Below are positions 16,327 through 24,813 of a stretch of DNA of 64,000 bases, in pieces. Under the pieces are notes generated by a model that saw only the letters and a list, made by a program, of their open reading frames with translations, searched no databases and was not told the DNA's origin. Every line of letters begins with the position of its first letter. The stretch's first letter is position 1. Origin of the DNA: Phycisphaerales bacterium (GTDB taxonomy: Bacteria; Planctomycetota; Phycisphaerae; Phycisphaerales; UBA1924); contig JAJDDC010000102.1 in the NCBI GenBank assembly GCA_029260515.1, positions 1-64,000 on the forward strand. The letters are read 5' to 3'. The translations under genes and the position numbers were made by a program.

Positions 16327-16388
16327 CCCCCGCGCGCCCTAGCTCGCCTTCCCCCCGACCCGCCGATCTCACGGCCTCACAACCCGCC

Positions 16389-17435
16389 CTACATCGACAC
16401 CCGGTGCCTCCCCGAGTGCAGATAGTTCATCGTCTGCACCGTCAGCATGATCGCCGCCTCACGCGCCAGCCCTTCCTCATTCTCGCGGCTCGCCCGCAGC
16501 CCCAGCTCGTCGCCCCGCTCGATCATCTCCCCGAGCACCTGATCGATCATGTACTGGTACTGCCCCGTCCAGTAGCTCACCAGCCGCCGAAGCTCCTTCC
16601 GGTGCGCGCGCAAAAACGCCCCCGCCGACCGCGTCTTGCCCGTCGCCATCTCCTGGGGGAACAGCTTCCGCAGGTGCTGGTCGTGAAACGCCGGGTGGTC
16701 TGTCGCGTACAGCTCCTGCCGCTCGTCGTAATGCGCTCCCAGCGTCCCCCGCATCGTCGCGATCGAGTCCTGCCGCGCCCGCGTCGAGACCAGCGGCTTC
16801 CTGCCTGCGATCTCACCCATCAGCTCATCCACGTACTCGAGCTTCTTGAGCGCCGGCCACCCCGCGTACCGCCGCCGCCACGCGCTCTTGGGCGCGAGCC
16901 ACACCGCGAACGTCTCCGCGAAGTCCTCGTCCGGGTGGCTCTGCGCGTACCAATCGTCAATATGCTGCACGAACCGCCTGCTGTATGGCCGAGGTTGGTA
17001 CGTCTCCGGGTACACCTCGCTCGAACGTCCGAACAGCTCCCGCCACCGCTTGCGCCTGTTCAGCCCGTACGCGTTCTGTATCGCGTGCCCCGTCTCATGA
17101 CGCAGGATCTTCATGCACTCCCGCTCGGTGCTCCCCTCCGCCTCGAACATCATCTTGCGTTCCATCCGCGTCAGCCTCGGATGGCACAGGTAAAAAGGAA
17201 TCCCGAACCCCGTCAGCCCGACCGGCGTCATCCACTCGCCCGACACCCACACGTACGGCCGAAACCGCAGCCCCCGCGCCCCCAGTTCCCCCAGCAGCCG
17301 CTCGACCCGCCGCGCCAGCGCCGTCCCCTCGATCTTCAGATCCAGATCGCAGAACCGCAGCCCGAGCACACCCCGGTCGCTCATCCCCGCAAGCCGGGCC
17401 CCGCCGACCTTGTTGTGTTTCGTGCCCGACGCCAC
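16389..17435 (-). CDS. Putative zinc-binding metallopeptidase
   Basis: 348-aa soluble protein with the zincin motif HETGH (113-117) in LRHETGHAIQNAYGL and a downstream acidic segment HPDEDFAETFAVWL (167-180) that can supply the third ligand, as in the 'putative zinc-binding metallopeptidase' family. The C-terminal half is helical and Arg-rich. No signal peptide is present, so it should act in the cytoplasm. The start is a GTG with a TAGGCT box exactly 6 nt before it. It directly precedes the ATP-grasp gene, suggesting that one makes and the other trims a peptide bond on a shared substrate (inference). Confidence 0.8.
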   Translation of the reverse strand: MASGTKHNKVGGARLAGMSDRGVLGLRFCDLDLKIEGTALARRVERLLGELGARGLRFRPYVWVSGEWMTPVGLTGFGIPFYLCHPRLTRMERKMMFEAEGSTERECMKILRHETGHAIQNAYGLNRRKRWRELFGRSSEVYPETYQPRPYSRRFVQHIDDWYAQSHPDEDFAETFAVWLAPKSAWRRRYAGWPALKKLEYVDELMGEIAGRKPLVSTRARQDSIATMRGTLGAHYDERQELYATDHPAFHDQHLRKLFPQEMATGKTRSAGAFLRAHRKELRRLVSYWTGQYQYMIDQVLGEMIERGDELGLRASRENEEGLAREAAIMLTVQTMNYLHSGRHRVSM

Positions 17436-17441
17436 GTGACG

Positions 17442-17447
17442 AGCCTA
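17442..17447 (-). promoter_or_regulatory. Leaderless-type -10 box, metallopeptidase gene
   Basis: TAGGCT, 6 nt, then GTG. Confidence 0.75.
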
Positions 17448-17514
17448 CGCGCACCGCACCATCGCGTACAAGCACACGGATCGTTCCCCGCGGCGCGGGC
17501 ACGCCGCCACACCC

Positions 17515-18588
17515 TCACGCCTTGACGTACCGCGTCCCGTCGTGCTCCACGCGCACCGCCCTCGCCGCGGGCGCCGCCGTTGAGTCGTGCATCGCCAGTG
17601 TCGCCTCCATCTGCTCACGCAAGGGAGGCGAATCCCCCCCCGAGATCGCGTCGATCAGCCACCGCGCCGCTCGACGCCCCAGCCCCGTCGCGTCCTGGCA
17701 CACCGCCGTGTACACCGGGAACGTCCGCTTGCGCACGTCCGAGTCGTCCACGCCCACGATGGAAAGCTCCTCGGGCGCCCGGATCCCCAGCGTCAGCAAC
17801 CGGTGCAGCGCCCCGACCGTGGACAGCGGGTCGGTCAGGAAGATCGCCGTCGCCGGGTCCTCCAGGCTCAATAACCGCTCCGCCGCCCGCGCCCCCACCC
17901 CCGGGCTGCCCAGCTCCGACGCCTGCACGATCAGCGCCGGATCGGGCTCGATCCCGTGCCGCCTCAGCGCCTCGATGTACGAGTCGTGCCTGACCCGATG
18001 GTCGTGGTCCAGGATCCCGTGCAGGCTCAGCCCGATCCGCCTGTTCCCCAGCCCGATCAGGTGCTCGATCATCAGCACCGTGTGCGCCCGCATCTCCGTG
18101 TAGATGTAGTTCACCCCCGGCCTGGCCGACCGGATCGCGATCATCACACTCGGGATGCCCTCCTCGGCGATCCGCACCGCCGTCACCGGCTCGGGCTGGA
18201 TCGAACGCACGATCACCCCCGGCACGTTCCGGTACCGCAGGAACTGGCGGTACGACTCGTCCGCCTTCTCCCGCTGCTGCGCCGACAAGAGCGTCAGGTC
18301 CCACCCCCGCGCGTGCGTCGCCTCCCGGATCCCGTCGAGCACCGCGCTGTCGAACGACCCCCACTCCGTCCGCACCGGCTCGCCCCCGTACAGCAGCCCG
18401 ATCACCCGCATCTGCCGCTCGGCGATCCTCCGCTGATACCCCAGTTCGTCGGCCGCGTCCTGCACCCGGCGCCGTGTCGCCTCGTTCACGCCCTCGAGCC
18501 CGTTCAGCGCGCGCGACACCGTCGCGATGGACAGGTCCAGCCGCCAGGCGATCTCGCGAATCGATGCTTGTACCCGGCCTCGCGCCAC
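17515..18588 (-). CDS. LacI family transcriptional regulator
   Basis: 357-aa regulator. The N-terminal helix-turn-helix is IREIAWRLDLSIATVSRALNG (about 7-27), with hinge helix RRRVQDAADELGYQ; the rest is a periplasmic-binding-like effector domain (LLYGGEPV..., IVGVDDSDV). The GTG at 18588 is chosen because AGGA lies 9 bases upstream and the HTH then begins at the usual place. The typical Val-Thr-Ile start of the HTH is replaced by Gln-Ala-Ser. No sugar gene is adjacent, so the regulon is not indicated; the ligand is unknown. Confidence 0.9.
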   Translation of the reverse strand: MARGRVQASIREIAWRLDLSIATVSRALNGLEGVNEATRRRVQDAADELGYQRRIAERQMRVIGLLYGGEPVRTEWGSFDSAVLDGIREATHARGWDLTLLSAQQREKADESYRQFLRYRNVPGVIVRSIQPEPVTAVRIAEEGIPSVMIAIRSARPGVNYIYTEMRAHTVLMIEHLIGLGNRRIGLSLHGILDHDHRVRHDSYIEALRRHGIEPDPALIVQASELGSPGVGARAAERLLSLEDPATAIFLTDPLSTVGALHRLLTLGIRAPEELSIVGVDDSDVRKRTFPVYTAVCQDATGLGRRAARWLIDAISGGDSPPLREQMEATLAMHDSTAAPAARAVRVEHDGTRYVKA

Positions 18589-18741
18589 GACGGCCCATCC
18601 TGGCCACGCCACCAGCGAGCCGTGTCGGGCGACGGAACGCGTCACCGACGCGCTCGGCGCGGTTGCCAACGATAGACCCCTGCCCCCACCCCCGCCCGCC
18701 CACCCCCCAACCAACTCCCCGGACCGCCCGAACCGCTCCGA

Positions 18742-19755
18742 TCAACCCGAGGGCTTTACAAACAGCACGTACACCACCATCAACCCCCCCAGCACCAGCA
18801 ACGACACGCTCCATATCACGATCGCCCGCCGCGTCGCCCGCTTGCTCCGCTCCGCCTCCCACCACCGCGCCGGCCTGATCCCCTGCACCAGGAATGTCAC
18901 CACCGCCGCCAGGTTCACGCACACCACATTGATCGCCAGCAGCAGCGCCGCCCCCGCCCCCGCCCGGATGTCCCCCGACCCAAACAGCACGCCCGTCGCC
19001 ACCGTCGGCGGCAGCAGCGCGATCGCCACCATCACCCCAACCAACGCCGCCGAGATCCCCGTCGTAAACGCCAACGCCCCCGCCACCCCCGACGCCAGCG
19101 CCAGCACGATGTCCATCGCCCCCACGTCGCTGCGGCTCAAAATCTGCCCCGACTCGATGTCGATCGGCGCCACCAGCCCGATCAGCAGCGACACCGCCAA
19201 CGCCAGCCCCACCCCCGCCGCAGACGCCCGCACCGCCCGCTTGATCAGCCCCGTGTCCCCCAGCGTCGTCCCCAGCGCCAGCGCGATGTTCGGCCCCAAC
19301 AGCGGCGCGATCACCATCGCCCCGATTACCACCGCCACGTTGTCCCGCCCCATCCCCACCGCCGCCACGACCGTCGCGAGCACCACCTGCCCCAGGTACA
19401 TCCGCGTCAACGCCGCCGACCCCGCGATGTCCTCGTACAGCTCCGCCCGACTCACCCGCTGCGGCTTCTTCTCCCCGTTCTCCTCCACCTCGTACCGCGG
19501 CAGCGTCGCCTCGAGCGCATAAAGAATCGCCCGGAACTGTTCCTCGCCCCCGAACTCCTCCTCCAGGTCGTCCATCACCCGCTCGACGCCCTGGCTCGTC
19601 ACCGCCGCCTTCCAGACCGCGACCTGCTCGTTGCTCGTCAGCGCCCACGCCGCCGCCACGCCGTCGCCCGACAGCAACGCCTCCAGCTCGGACTCCCGCC
19701 CCGCCGGCACGACGACCTCGAGCATCCTGTCCGCGGTCGGCCCGTTCGCACCCAC
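18742..19755 (-). CDS. DUF389 (TIGR00341) family membrane protein
   Basis: 337-aa inner-membrane protein of unknown function. An N-terminal hydrophilic domain (MLEVVVPAGRESELEALL...) is followed by about six membrane helices carrying the family landmarks NVAVVIGAMVIAPLLGPNIA, GDTGLIKRAVRAS, TTGISAALVGVMVAIALLPP. The GTG at 19755 has GGGGAG upstream and lies 4 bp after the preceding stop; the ATG at 19725 is what homologs suggest. It is probably co-transcribed with the esterase gene before it. Confidence 0.85.
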   Translation of the reverse strand: MGANGPTADRMLEVVVPAGRESELEALLSGDGVAAAWALTSNEQVAVWKAAVTSQGVERVMDDLEEEFGGEEQFRAILYALEATLPRYEVEENGEKKPQRVSRAELYEDIAGSAALTRMYLGQVVLATVVAAVGMGRDNVAVVIGAMVIAPLLGPNIALALGTTLGDTGLIKRAVRASAAGVGLALAVSLLIGLVAPIDIESGQILSRSDVGAMDIVLALASGVAGALAFTTGISAALVGVMVAIALLPPTVATGVLFGSGDIRAGAGAALLLAINVVCVNLAAVVTFLVQGIRPARWWEAERSKRATRRAIVIWSVSLLVLGGLMVVYVLFVKPSG

Positions 19756-19759
19756 GCCC

Positions 19760-20782
19760 TCACTCCCCGAGCACGAAGCGCAGCGCCTCGCCCAAGCGCT
19801 TGTCCGCGTCACGCGGGTATGCGTGCCCGATCCCCGCCGACACGTGCAGCCGCACGTCCACCCCCGCCGCCCGCAACGCCGTCTCCCCCTCGCGGAACGT
19901 CCGCACCCAAGGGTCATGCGCACCGATCATCAGCTGCACCCGCGGCAGGCTCTCCGCCTCCGGGATCCGCATGATCTCCGCGTCCCAGTGCCCGCAGCTC
20001 GCCACGATCCCCGCGAAATTCTCCGCGTGCTTCAGCCCCACCTCCAACGCGATGTTCGCCCCCTGACTGAATCCCGCCAGCACCACGCGCTCCATGTCGA
20101 TCTTGTGCTCCCGCGACACCCGCTCGAGCACGTGCAGCACCATCCACTCCGACTCGTCCCGGAACGTCCAGTTGAACCCAGCGCCCAACGGCCGCAGCGC
20201 GCTCGGCGCCACCACGATCGCGCCGACCTCCCCCGCAGCCTTCCTGTGCACATCCGCGATCGGCCCAGGCCTCCCCCCCGACCCGTGCATCACGATCACC
20301 AGAGGCGCCGCAACCCCAGTGTCATACCCCGGAGGCAGGATCGTCAGCAGCTCCGCCTCCTCCGCCTCCGCCCGGAACGCCCCGAACCGCCGATCCCGCG
20401 AAGCACGCACCTTGCCGACGACCGCCCCGAACCGCTCGTCGCCCCGCAGCGCGTCCAGCTCCACGTCCGTCTCGACAGAAGTAATCCCCGCGAACCCGTT
20501 CTCGGCGCTCTTTTCCAGCCACCCCAGCGCCGCCTCGTGCTCCCCCAGCCGCGCGTGCGCGCACGCCAGGTTGTACGACACGACCGACAAGCCCGGCCGC
20601 GCCTCCATGATCTTCTCGCCCAGCCGCACCGCCTTCGACCAGTCCCCCTGGTCCATCGCGTCGTTCATATTCCCCGCCATCCGCTGCAGCTGCTGATCGG
20701 TCAGTGGCTGGGCCCCCGCCGCCCCGACCCACACAAACACCACGACCAGCACCGCCGCACACGCCAGCTTCAGTTCACGCAT
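19760..20782 (-). CDS. Secreted alpha/beta hydrolase with TPR-like N-terminal region
   Basis: 340-aa exported esterase. A signal peptide (about 1-24, ending VGAAGAQP) leads to a short TPR-like region (about 30-100: AMDQGDWSKAVRLGEKIM, YNLACAHARLGEHEAALGWL). The alpha/beta-hydrolase domain (about 125-340) has HGSGGRPGP as oxyanion loop, nucleophile Ser in GFSQG, Asp in GAHDPW and His in GIGHAYPRD. It resembles phospholipase/carboxylesterase or PHB-depolymerase-like enzymes; the substrate is unknown. The ATG at 20782 has a TACACT box exactly 6 nt upstream and no Shine-Dalgarno. Confidence 0.85.
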   Translation of the reverse strand: MRELKLACAAVLVVVFVWVGAAGAQPLTDQQLQRMAGNMNDAMDQGDWSKAVRLGEKIMEARPGLSVVSYNLACAHARLGEHEAALGWLEKSAENGFAGITSVETDVELDALRGDERFGAVVGKVRASRDRRFGAFRAEAEEAELLTILPPGYDTGVAAPLVIVMHGSGGRPGPIADVHRKAAGEVGAIVVAPSALRPLGAGFNWTFRDESEWMVLHVLERVSREHKIDMERVVLAGFSQGANIALEVGLKHAENFAGIVASCGHWDAEIMRIPEAESLPRVQLMIGAHDPWVRTFREGETALRAAGVDVRLHVSAGIGHAYPRDADKRLGEALRFVLGE

Positions 20783-20788
20783 GGTCCG

Positions 20789-20794
20789 AGTGTA
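20789..20794 (-). promoter_or_regulatory. Leaderless-type -10 box, esterase gene
   Basis: TACACT, 6 nt, then ATG of the exported hydrolase. Confidence 0.75.
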
Positions 20795-20918
20795 CCGACC
20801 GCGGGACCCTGTACCGCCTGCACGCCCCGAGAACACGACCACCGCCGCCGGGCCGCTCGCGGCCGCCCGCGCCGTTTCGAACACTCAACGCGCCCCCGCG
20901 CCCCGCCCGGAGCCCGCC

Positions 20919-21404
20919 ATGCCCCCCCGCCCCCGCTCGTGTGCCGCCCACGCCTTCACCCTCGTCGAGATCCTTATCGTCGTCGTCATCCTCGGCATCC
21001 TCGCCGCCATCGTCGTCCCCGCATTCGCCGGCGCCACCGACGAATCTCGCCGCGGCGCCTTCGCCGAGAGCCTCCACTCGCTCATCGAGTCCGCCGAGAT
21101 CTACCAGGCACGCACCGGCCAGCACATCCCAGACTCCTCCTCCGGCGTCTTCCCGCCCGAACTGCTCGGCTACATCCGCGAGTCCGACTTCGAGGGCGGC
21201 ACGCCCGTCGGCGGCGTATGGGACACCGAGTTCAACGACTCGGGCGTCACCTCCGCAGTCGGCGTCCATTTCGACGGCACGGGCGAGACCCAGGACGACG
21301 CCTACATGACCCTCGTCGACGCGATCGTCGACGACGGCGACCTCTCCACCGGCGTCTTCAGGATGCTCGCCGCCAGCCGCTACTACTACGTCCTCGCCGA
21401 GTAG
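20919..21404 (+). CDS. Type II secretion/type IV pilus-like pseudopilin
   Basis: 161-aa pseudopilin. A short basic leader (MPPRPRSCAAHA) precedes the prepilin-peptidase site at A-FTLVEIL, with the conserved Glu at +5, and a hydrophobic helix VVVILGILAAIVVPAF. The C-terminal globular part resembles major pseudopilins of the GspG type but lacks a clear calcium site. No other secretion gene is adjacent; isolated pseudopilins are abundant in planctomycetes. GGAG lies upstream of the ATG. Confidence 0.85.
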   Translation: MPPRPRSCAAHAFTLVEILIVVVILGILAAIVVPAFAGATDESRRGAFAESLHSLIESAEIYQARTGQHIPDSSSGVFPPELLGYIRESDFEGGTPVGGVWDTEFNDSGVTSAVGVHFDGTGETQDDAYMTLVDAIVDDGDLSTGVFRMLAASRYYYVLAE

Positions 21405-21411
21405 GCCTGGC

Positions 21412-22104
21412 TCACGCCCGCGCCCACACCGCCGCGAAGCTGATCGGCCGCCCACGCTTCGATCCCCACTTCGGCTTCGCCGCCACCCACGCGTCGTCCA
21501 CGACCCCCTCGTGCAGCTCCTCCAGCCGCCACCCGTGCGCCCGCGCCGCCCCCACGTGGTCCGCCAGCAGGTGCACGTACGTCTCGATCGCCACAGCCTC
21601 GCCCGTCGCCGTGTGGTAGTGCGTCGGCATCCCATCCATCACGAAATACGGGTGGTACCCGACGAGCACGAACCACCCACCCGCCGTCGCCAGCCGTGCC
21701 GCCTCCGCGTACAAGGGGCCCAACTCCGGGAGGTGCTCGTCCGCCAGCGAGCAGACCACCAGCCCGTACCCGCCCCCCGCCAGCCCGCTCTCCCGGATAT
21801 CCGCCTCACGCAGCGTCGCGTGCACCCCCCGAGCCTCTGCCAGCGCGAGCATCCCGGGCGCGATGTCCACGCCGTCGATCGAGCCCACGCCGCGCCCACG
21901 CAGCCACGCACCCGTCCGCCCCGTCCCGCACGCAAGGTCAGCCGCCCGAGCCACACCCGACCACGCGACACACCCCACCCGCGCAAGCAGGCGCAGATCC
22001 ATCAGATCGAGCACGGACCCGTCGTACGTCGCCGCCCACGCGTCGTACCCATCGCGCGCGCTGACGGTGGGATACCCACGCCTATCAAACATTCCAAAGT
22101 CCAT
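21412..22104 (-). CDS. SAM-dependent methyltransferase
   Basis: 230-aa class I methyltransferase, substrate unknown. Motif I is DLACGTGRTGAWL (about 56-68), with the acidic end of strand 2 at DGVDIAPGML and strand 4 at YGLVVCSLADEHL. The N terminus DGYDAWAATYD is the helix common in UbiE/BioC-like enzymes. The start ATG is preceded by TAGAAT 8 bases upstream rather than a Shine-Dalgarno. It is convergent with the pseudopilin gene, 7 bp apart. Confidence 0.85.
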   Translation of the reverse strand: MDFGMFDRRGYPTVSARDGYDAWAATYDGSVLDLMDLRLLARVGCVAWSGVARAADLACGTGRTGAWLRGRGVGSIDGVDIAPGMLALAEARGVHATLREADIRESGLAGGGYGLVVCSLADEHLPELGPLYAEAARLATAGGWFVLVGYHPYFVMDGMPTHYHTATGEAVAIETYVHLLADHVGAARAHGWRLEELHEGVVDDAWVAAKPKWGSKRGRPISFAAVWARA

Positions 22105-22468
22105 GGCGCAGGATTCTACTCGCCAATGCGACGTTCACAGCGCGTCCCGTGGCGCCATCACCCACAAACTCCCATCCGCACAAACAAGACCGGGCGACGG
22201 CAGAGCCCGGCGCCGCCGGCCCCCCCGCGCCCCGCCGCCGCCCGACGTGTCCCCCCGGACCCGTGCCGCACGAAACCGTAACGACGCCGCCAACACCGCA
22301 CAACACCCACGCACAACCCGCGTCGAACGCTGCCGCACATGTCCCACATCCGCGCAAGTAGAACACGCCGACCGCCACACATGTGCAGCAGACGGCGTGT
22401 TCTTCGTGCAGGTCCAACCCAAAACCGAGCGGACCATCGTCAATAAATAATTCTCACACGAACGACAC
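22105..22468. other. 364-bp intergenic region with AT-rich patch and inverted repeat
   Basis: Holds a perfect 10-base inverted repeat, GAACACGCCG (22361-22370) and CGGCGTGTTC (22393-22402), with a 22-nt spacer. It also has one of the few AT-rich patches in the window, CAATAAATAATTCT at about 22440-22453. Cys-rich open frames on the minus strand lack a ribosome site and conserved features. It is the largest non-coding stretch near the GC-skew switch, about 1 kb away. I see no clear DnaA boxes. Confidence 0.5.
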
Positions 22469-24163
22469 TCACCCCGCGTCCGGGTGGCAGTAACACGACG
22501 CGACGGGCTCGACGTCCGCCCGCGACCACGCCGCCTCGAGCTCGCCCGCCATCGCCGCGTGCTCGCCCGACTTACCCTGCACCTCTAGCGACTGCGACAG
22601 CCCGAGCAGCGACCACCCGTTGTTCGGGTGCCGCTCCAGGTCAGCGCGGTACACATCCTCCGCCTCCGCGGCGTGCCCGCCAGCCAGCAGCAAGGCCCCC
22701 AACGCGTGCCGCACCGGCTGCATCCACCCGGGCGGCTCGTCGTACACCAGCTCCTCCTCCATCGCCACGCCCTCGCGCAGCAGCTCGTACGCCTCCGAGG
22801 TCTTCCCCTCGTTGAACGCGATCTCGCCCAGCATCATGCTCCGCGCCACGCCGATCACGTCCAGCGCCGGGTTGTTGCCGATGTACCAGTCGTCGGTCAG
22901 CTCCGCCGCGACCCCCTCGAACAGACCCGCCTCCTCGCGCGCCTCCTCGAGCCGGTCAAGGTTCGCCAGCGCCACCGCCCGCGCGTAGTGCCGCTCCACG
23001 CGGCTCATCAGCCGCCACGACGGCGCCTCCCCCTCGCCCAGGATCTCCTCCCACATCCCGAACCGGATCATCACGTGCAACGCCGTGGGCATGAACCCGT
23101 CGGCGAACTCCACGTACTCACGCAGGAACTGCTCCGGGATCTGCGCCTCGATCTGGCGGGCCGCGTCCAGGGCGACCTCACGACGCCCCTCCATCATCGC
23201 CGCGTACGCCAGGAAGTGGATGTTGTGCAGGTAGTACAGGCTGTAGAAATCGGGCGCGGGCGCTTCGGAGAAGTACGCCAAGTCCGCCCCGATCGCGCGC
23301 TCGTTCGCGTCCGCCGCCTCGCCGTACCGACCGGTCCGGATGAAGATGTGCGAGGGCATGTGCACCAGGTGGCCCGAGCCGGGCACCAGATCCACCAGCC
23401 GCTCGGCCGACGCCACGCCCTTCTCGGGCCAGGGCGACGCCTCGATCGCGTGGATATAGAAGTGGTTGGCCCCCGGGTGCATCGGGTCGATCGCCATCGA
23501 CCGCTCGAGCACCGCCAGGACCTCCATCGTCCGCCCCTTGGGCTCGCCGTCGTGGGTCCACAGGTCCCAGGGCTGGAGGTTCATCAGCGACTCGGCGTAG
23601 AGGGCGCCCACGTCCGCGTCGCCCGGGTGGGCCGCCCAGGCGCGCTCCATCGCGTCGGCGTACGCCTGGTCCAGATCGGCCCGGTCTTCGGGGACCGGCA
23701 TCGCGTACCGCGTCGCGACAGCCTCGATGAGCGACCGCTCGGTGGGGCTGGCGTGGCCCATGCGCGCGACGGCGTTCTGGGCGGCGTAGTAGGCGAGGCG
23801 GGAGGTCTCGTCGGTCATCTGGGGGTTGTTGATGTGCAGGCCGTGCGCGTAGGCGACACCCCACCAGGCGATGGCGCACTCGGGGTCGGCCTTGGCGGCC
23901 TCGTGGAACGAGCGGATGGCCTCGTCGTGGTTGAAGCCGTACAGCAGCTGCAGGCCCTGGTCGAACCAGCGCTGGGCGTCACGCGAGTTGGTGGTGATGG
24001 ACCGGTGGTAGCCGGAGTAGCCGTCGAAGAGGCGGGGTGCGGGGGTTGCGGGTTGGGCCGCGCCCTCGGCTGGGGCCTCGGGTTGGGCGAGTGTGGTCGG
24101 GGCGAGGCAGGCCGCGAGGGTGGCTGCGATCGCCAGCGTCGTGCGACGGATCGGGGGGTGCAT
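22469..24163 (-). CDS. Exported TPR-repeat protein
   Basis: 564-aa protein with a signal peptide (about 1-26, LAACLAPTTLAQ) and a helical TPR body. Landmarks typical of this family are GLQLLYGFNHDEAIRSFHEA, CAIAWWGVAYAHG, HMPSHIFIRTGRYGEAADAN and HFYIHAIE. The role is unknown; such proteins are common in Bacteroidetes and planctomycetes. The ATG at 24163 has AAGGAG 7 bases upstream. The GC skew of the plus strand reverses within this gene, near 23.1-23.75 kb, yet the reading frame and family motifs are continuous. Confidence 0.85.
   Translation of the reverse strand: MHPPIRRTTLAIAATLAACLAPTTLAQPEAPAEGAAQPATPAPRLFDGYSGYHRSITTNSRDAQRWFDQGLQLLYGFNHDEAIRSFHEAAKADPECAIAWWGVAYAHGLHINNPQMTDETSRLAYYAAQNAVARMGHASPTERSLIEAVATRYAMPVPEDRADLDQAYADAMERAWAAHPGDADVGALYAESLMNLQPWDLWTHDGEPKGRTMEVLAVLERSMAIDPMHPGANHFYIHAIEASPWPEKGVASAERLVDLVPGSGHLVHMPSHIFIRTGRYGEAADANERAIGADLAYFSEAPAPDFYSLYYLHNIHFLAYAAMMEGRREVALDAARQIEAQIPEQFLREYVEFADGFMPTALHVMIRFGMWEEILGEGEAPSWRLMSRVERHYARAVALANLDRLEEAREEAGLFEGVAAELTDDWYIGNNPALDVIGVARSMMLGEIAFNEGKTSEAYELLREGVAMEEELVYDEPPGWMQPVRHALGALLLAGGHAAEAEDVYRADLERHPNNGWSLLGLSQSLEVQGKSGEHAAMAGELEAAWSRADVEPVASCYCHPDAG
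23100..23760. other. GC-skew switch of the plus strand
   Basis: Left of this interval the plus strand is C-rich, right of it G-rich, irrespective of gene direction. Hand counts of 60-base rows: 22501 has C 30, G 18; 22981 has C 30, G 16; 23581 has C 23, G 23; 23761 has G 27, C 15. The switch falls inside the TPR gene. A change from C-rich to G-rich is what a replication origin produces; no DnaA box cluster or dnaA gene is seen. Confidence 0.6.
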
Positions 24164-24234
24164 CTCGTGCTCCTTCGGGTGGGCCGCGGGCGCTCGGTTG
24201 GGCGGGGCCGCGGGGCGGGTTGCCAGGGGGAAGT

Positions 24235-24768
24235 CTAGACCCCACCCCGGCTTGTTCCCGGGGGCGAGCCGCCCTTGGCGATGAGCTGGCGGTGCTGGGC
24301 GCGGATGGCGCCCCTGAGCATCGCGGCGATGGGGTAGAGCAGCGGGCGGGTGAGGCGGCTGGTTGGGTGGAGCTCGAACGTGCGCACGGCGTGGGTCGGC
24401 TCGCCCGTCCCAACCGGGCCGAATCGCCAGGTCTCGTCGAAGTGCGTCGCGAGGCGCGAGAGGGGGCTCGGGAATCCATCGAGGCGGAGGGCGAGGGTGC
24501 GGGGCGGGTCCCAGATCGTGAGCTCTTCGGTGTGGGTGGAGTTGTCGGTGTTGGTGACGCTGATGCGTGTGCCGACGATGTTGTCGGTGCGGCGCTCGAA
24601 CGTTGCGCTTCGGATCCCCGGCATCGGGCCCCAGCCCTTGAAGGCGGGCCACTGGTCGAGGTCGAGGATGGCGTCGGCGATCTGCTGGGGGGACTGGGGC
24701 AGGGTGGCGCGGACCTGGAAGCGGACCGGTCTGCGGGCGGGCCTGGGCGGGGCGGGGGGCACGGGCAA
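24235..24768 (-). CDS. SRPBCC family protein
   Basis: 177-aa START/SRPBCC-fold protein, probably binding a hydrophobic ligand. The N-terminal FQVRATLPQSPQQIADAILDLDQWPAFKGW-type segment, the central strands (TEELTIWDPPRTLALRLD) and the C-terminal helix fit polyketide-cyclase-like members. The start is uncertain: TTG at 24768 or GTG at 24762, neither with a Shine-Dalgarno. It is divergent from the next gene, with 45 bp between them. Confidence 0.7.
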   Translation of the reverse strand: MPVPPAPPRPARRPVRFQVRATLPQSPQQIADAILDLDQWPAFKGWGPMPGIRSATFERRTDNIVGTRISVTNTDNSTHTEELTIWDPPRTLALRLDGFPSPLSRLATHFDETWRFGPVGTGEPTHAVRTFELHPTSRLTRPLLYPIAAMLRGAIRAQHRQLIAKGGSPPGTSRGGV

Positions 24769-24801
24769 CTGTTGGCGCGCCGGGCGGCGGGGTCAGGCGA
24801 T

Positions 24802-24807
24802 TACACT
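24802..24807 (+). promoter_or_regulatory. Leaderless-type -10 box, conserved hypothetical gene
   Basis: TACACT, 6 nt, then GTG at 24814. Confidence 0.75.
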
Positions 24808-24813
24808 CCGTGT

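Noticed and set aside
22085-22417. Cys-rich 110-codon minus-strand ORF
   Set aside because: No ribosome site, no family motif, overlaps the methyltransferase start; likely chance.
22105-22468. DnaA-box cluster for an origin
   Set aside because: No good TTATCCACA-like boxes could be found; only an AT-rich patch and an inverted repeat.
22469-24652. TPR gene starting at the far upstream in-frame start
   Set aside because: The extra 163 residues are Arg/Pro/His-rich and precede a clear Shine-Dalgarno plus signal peptide at 24163.
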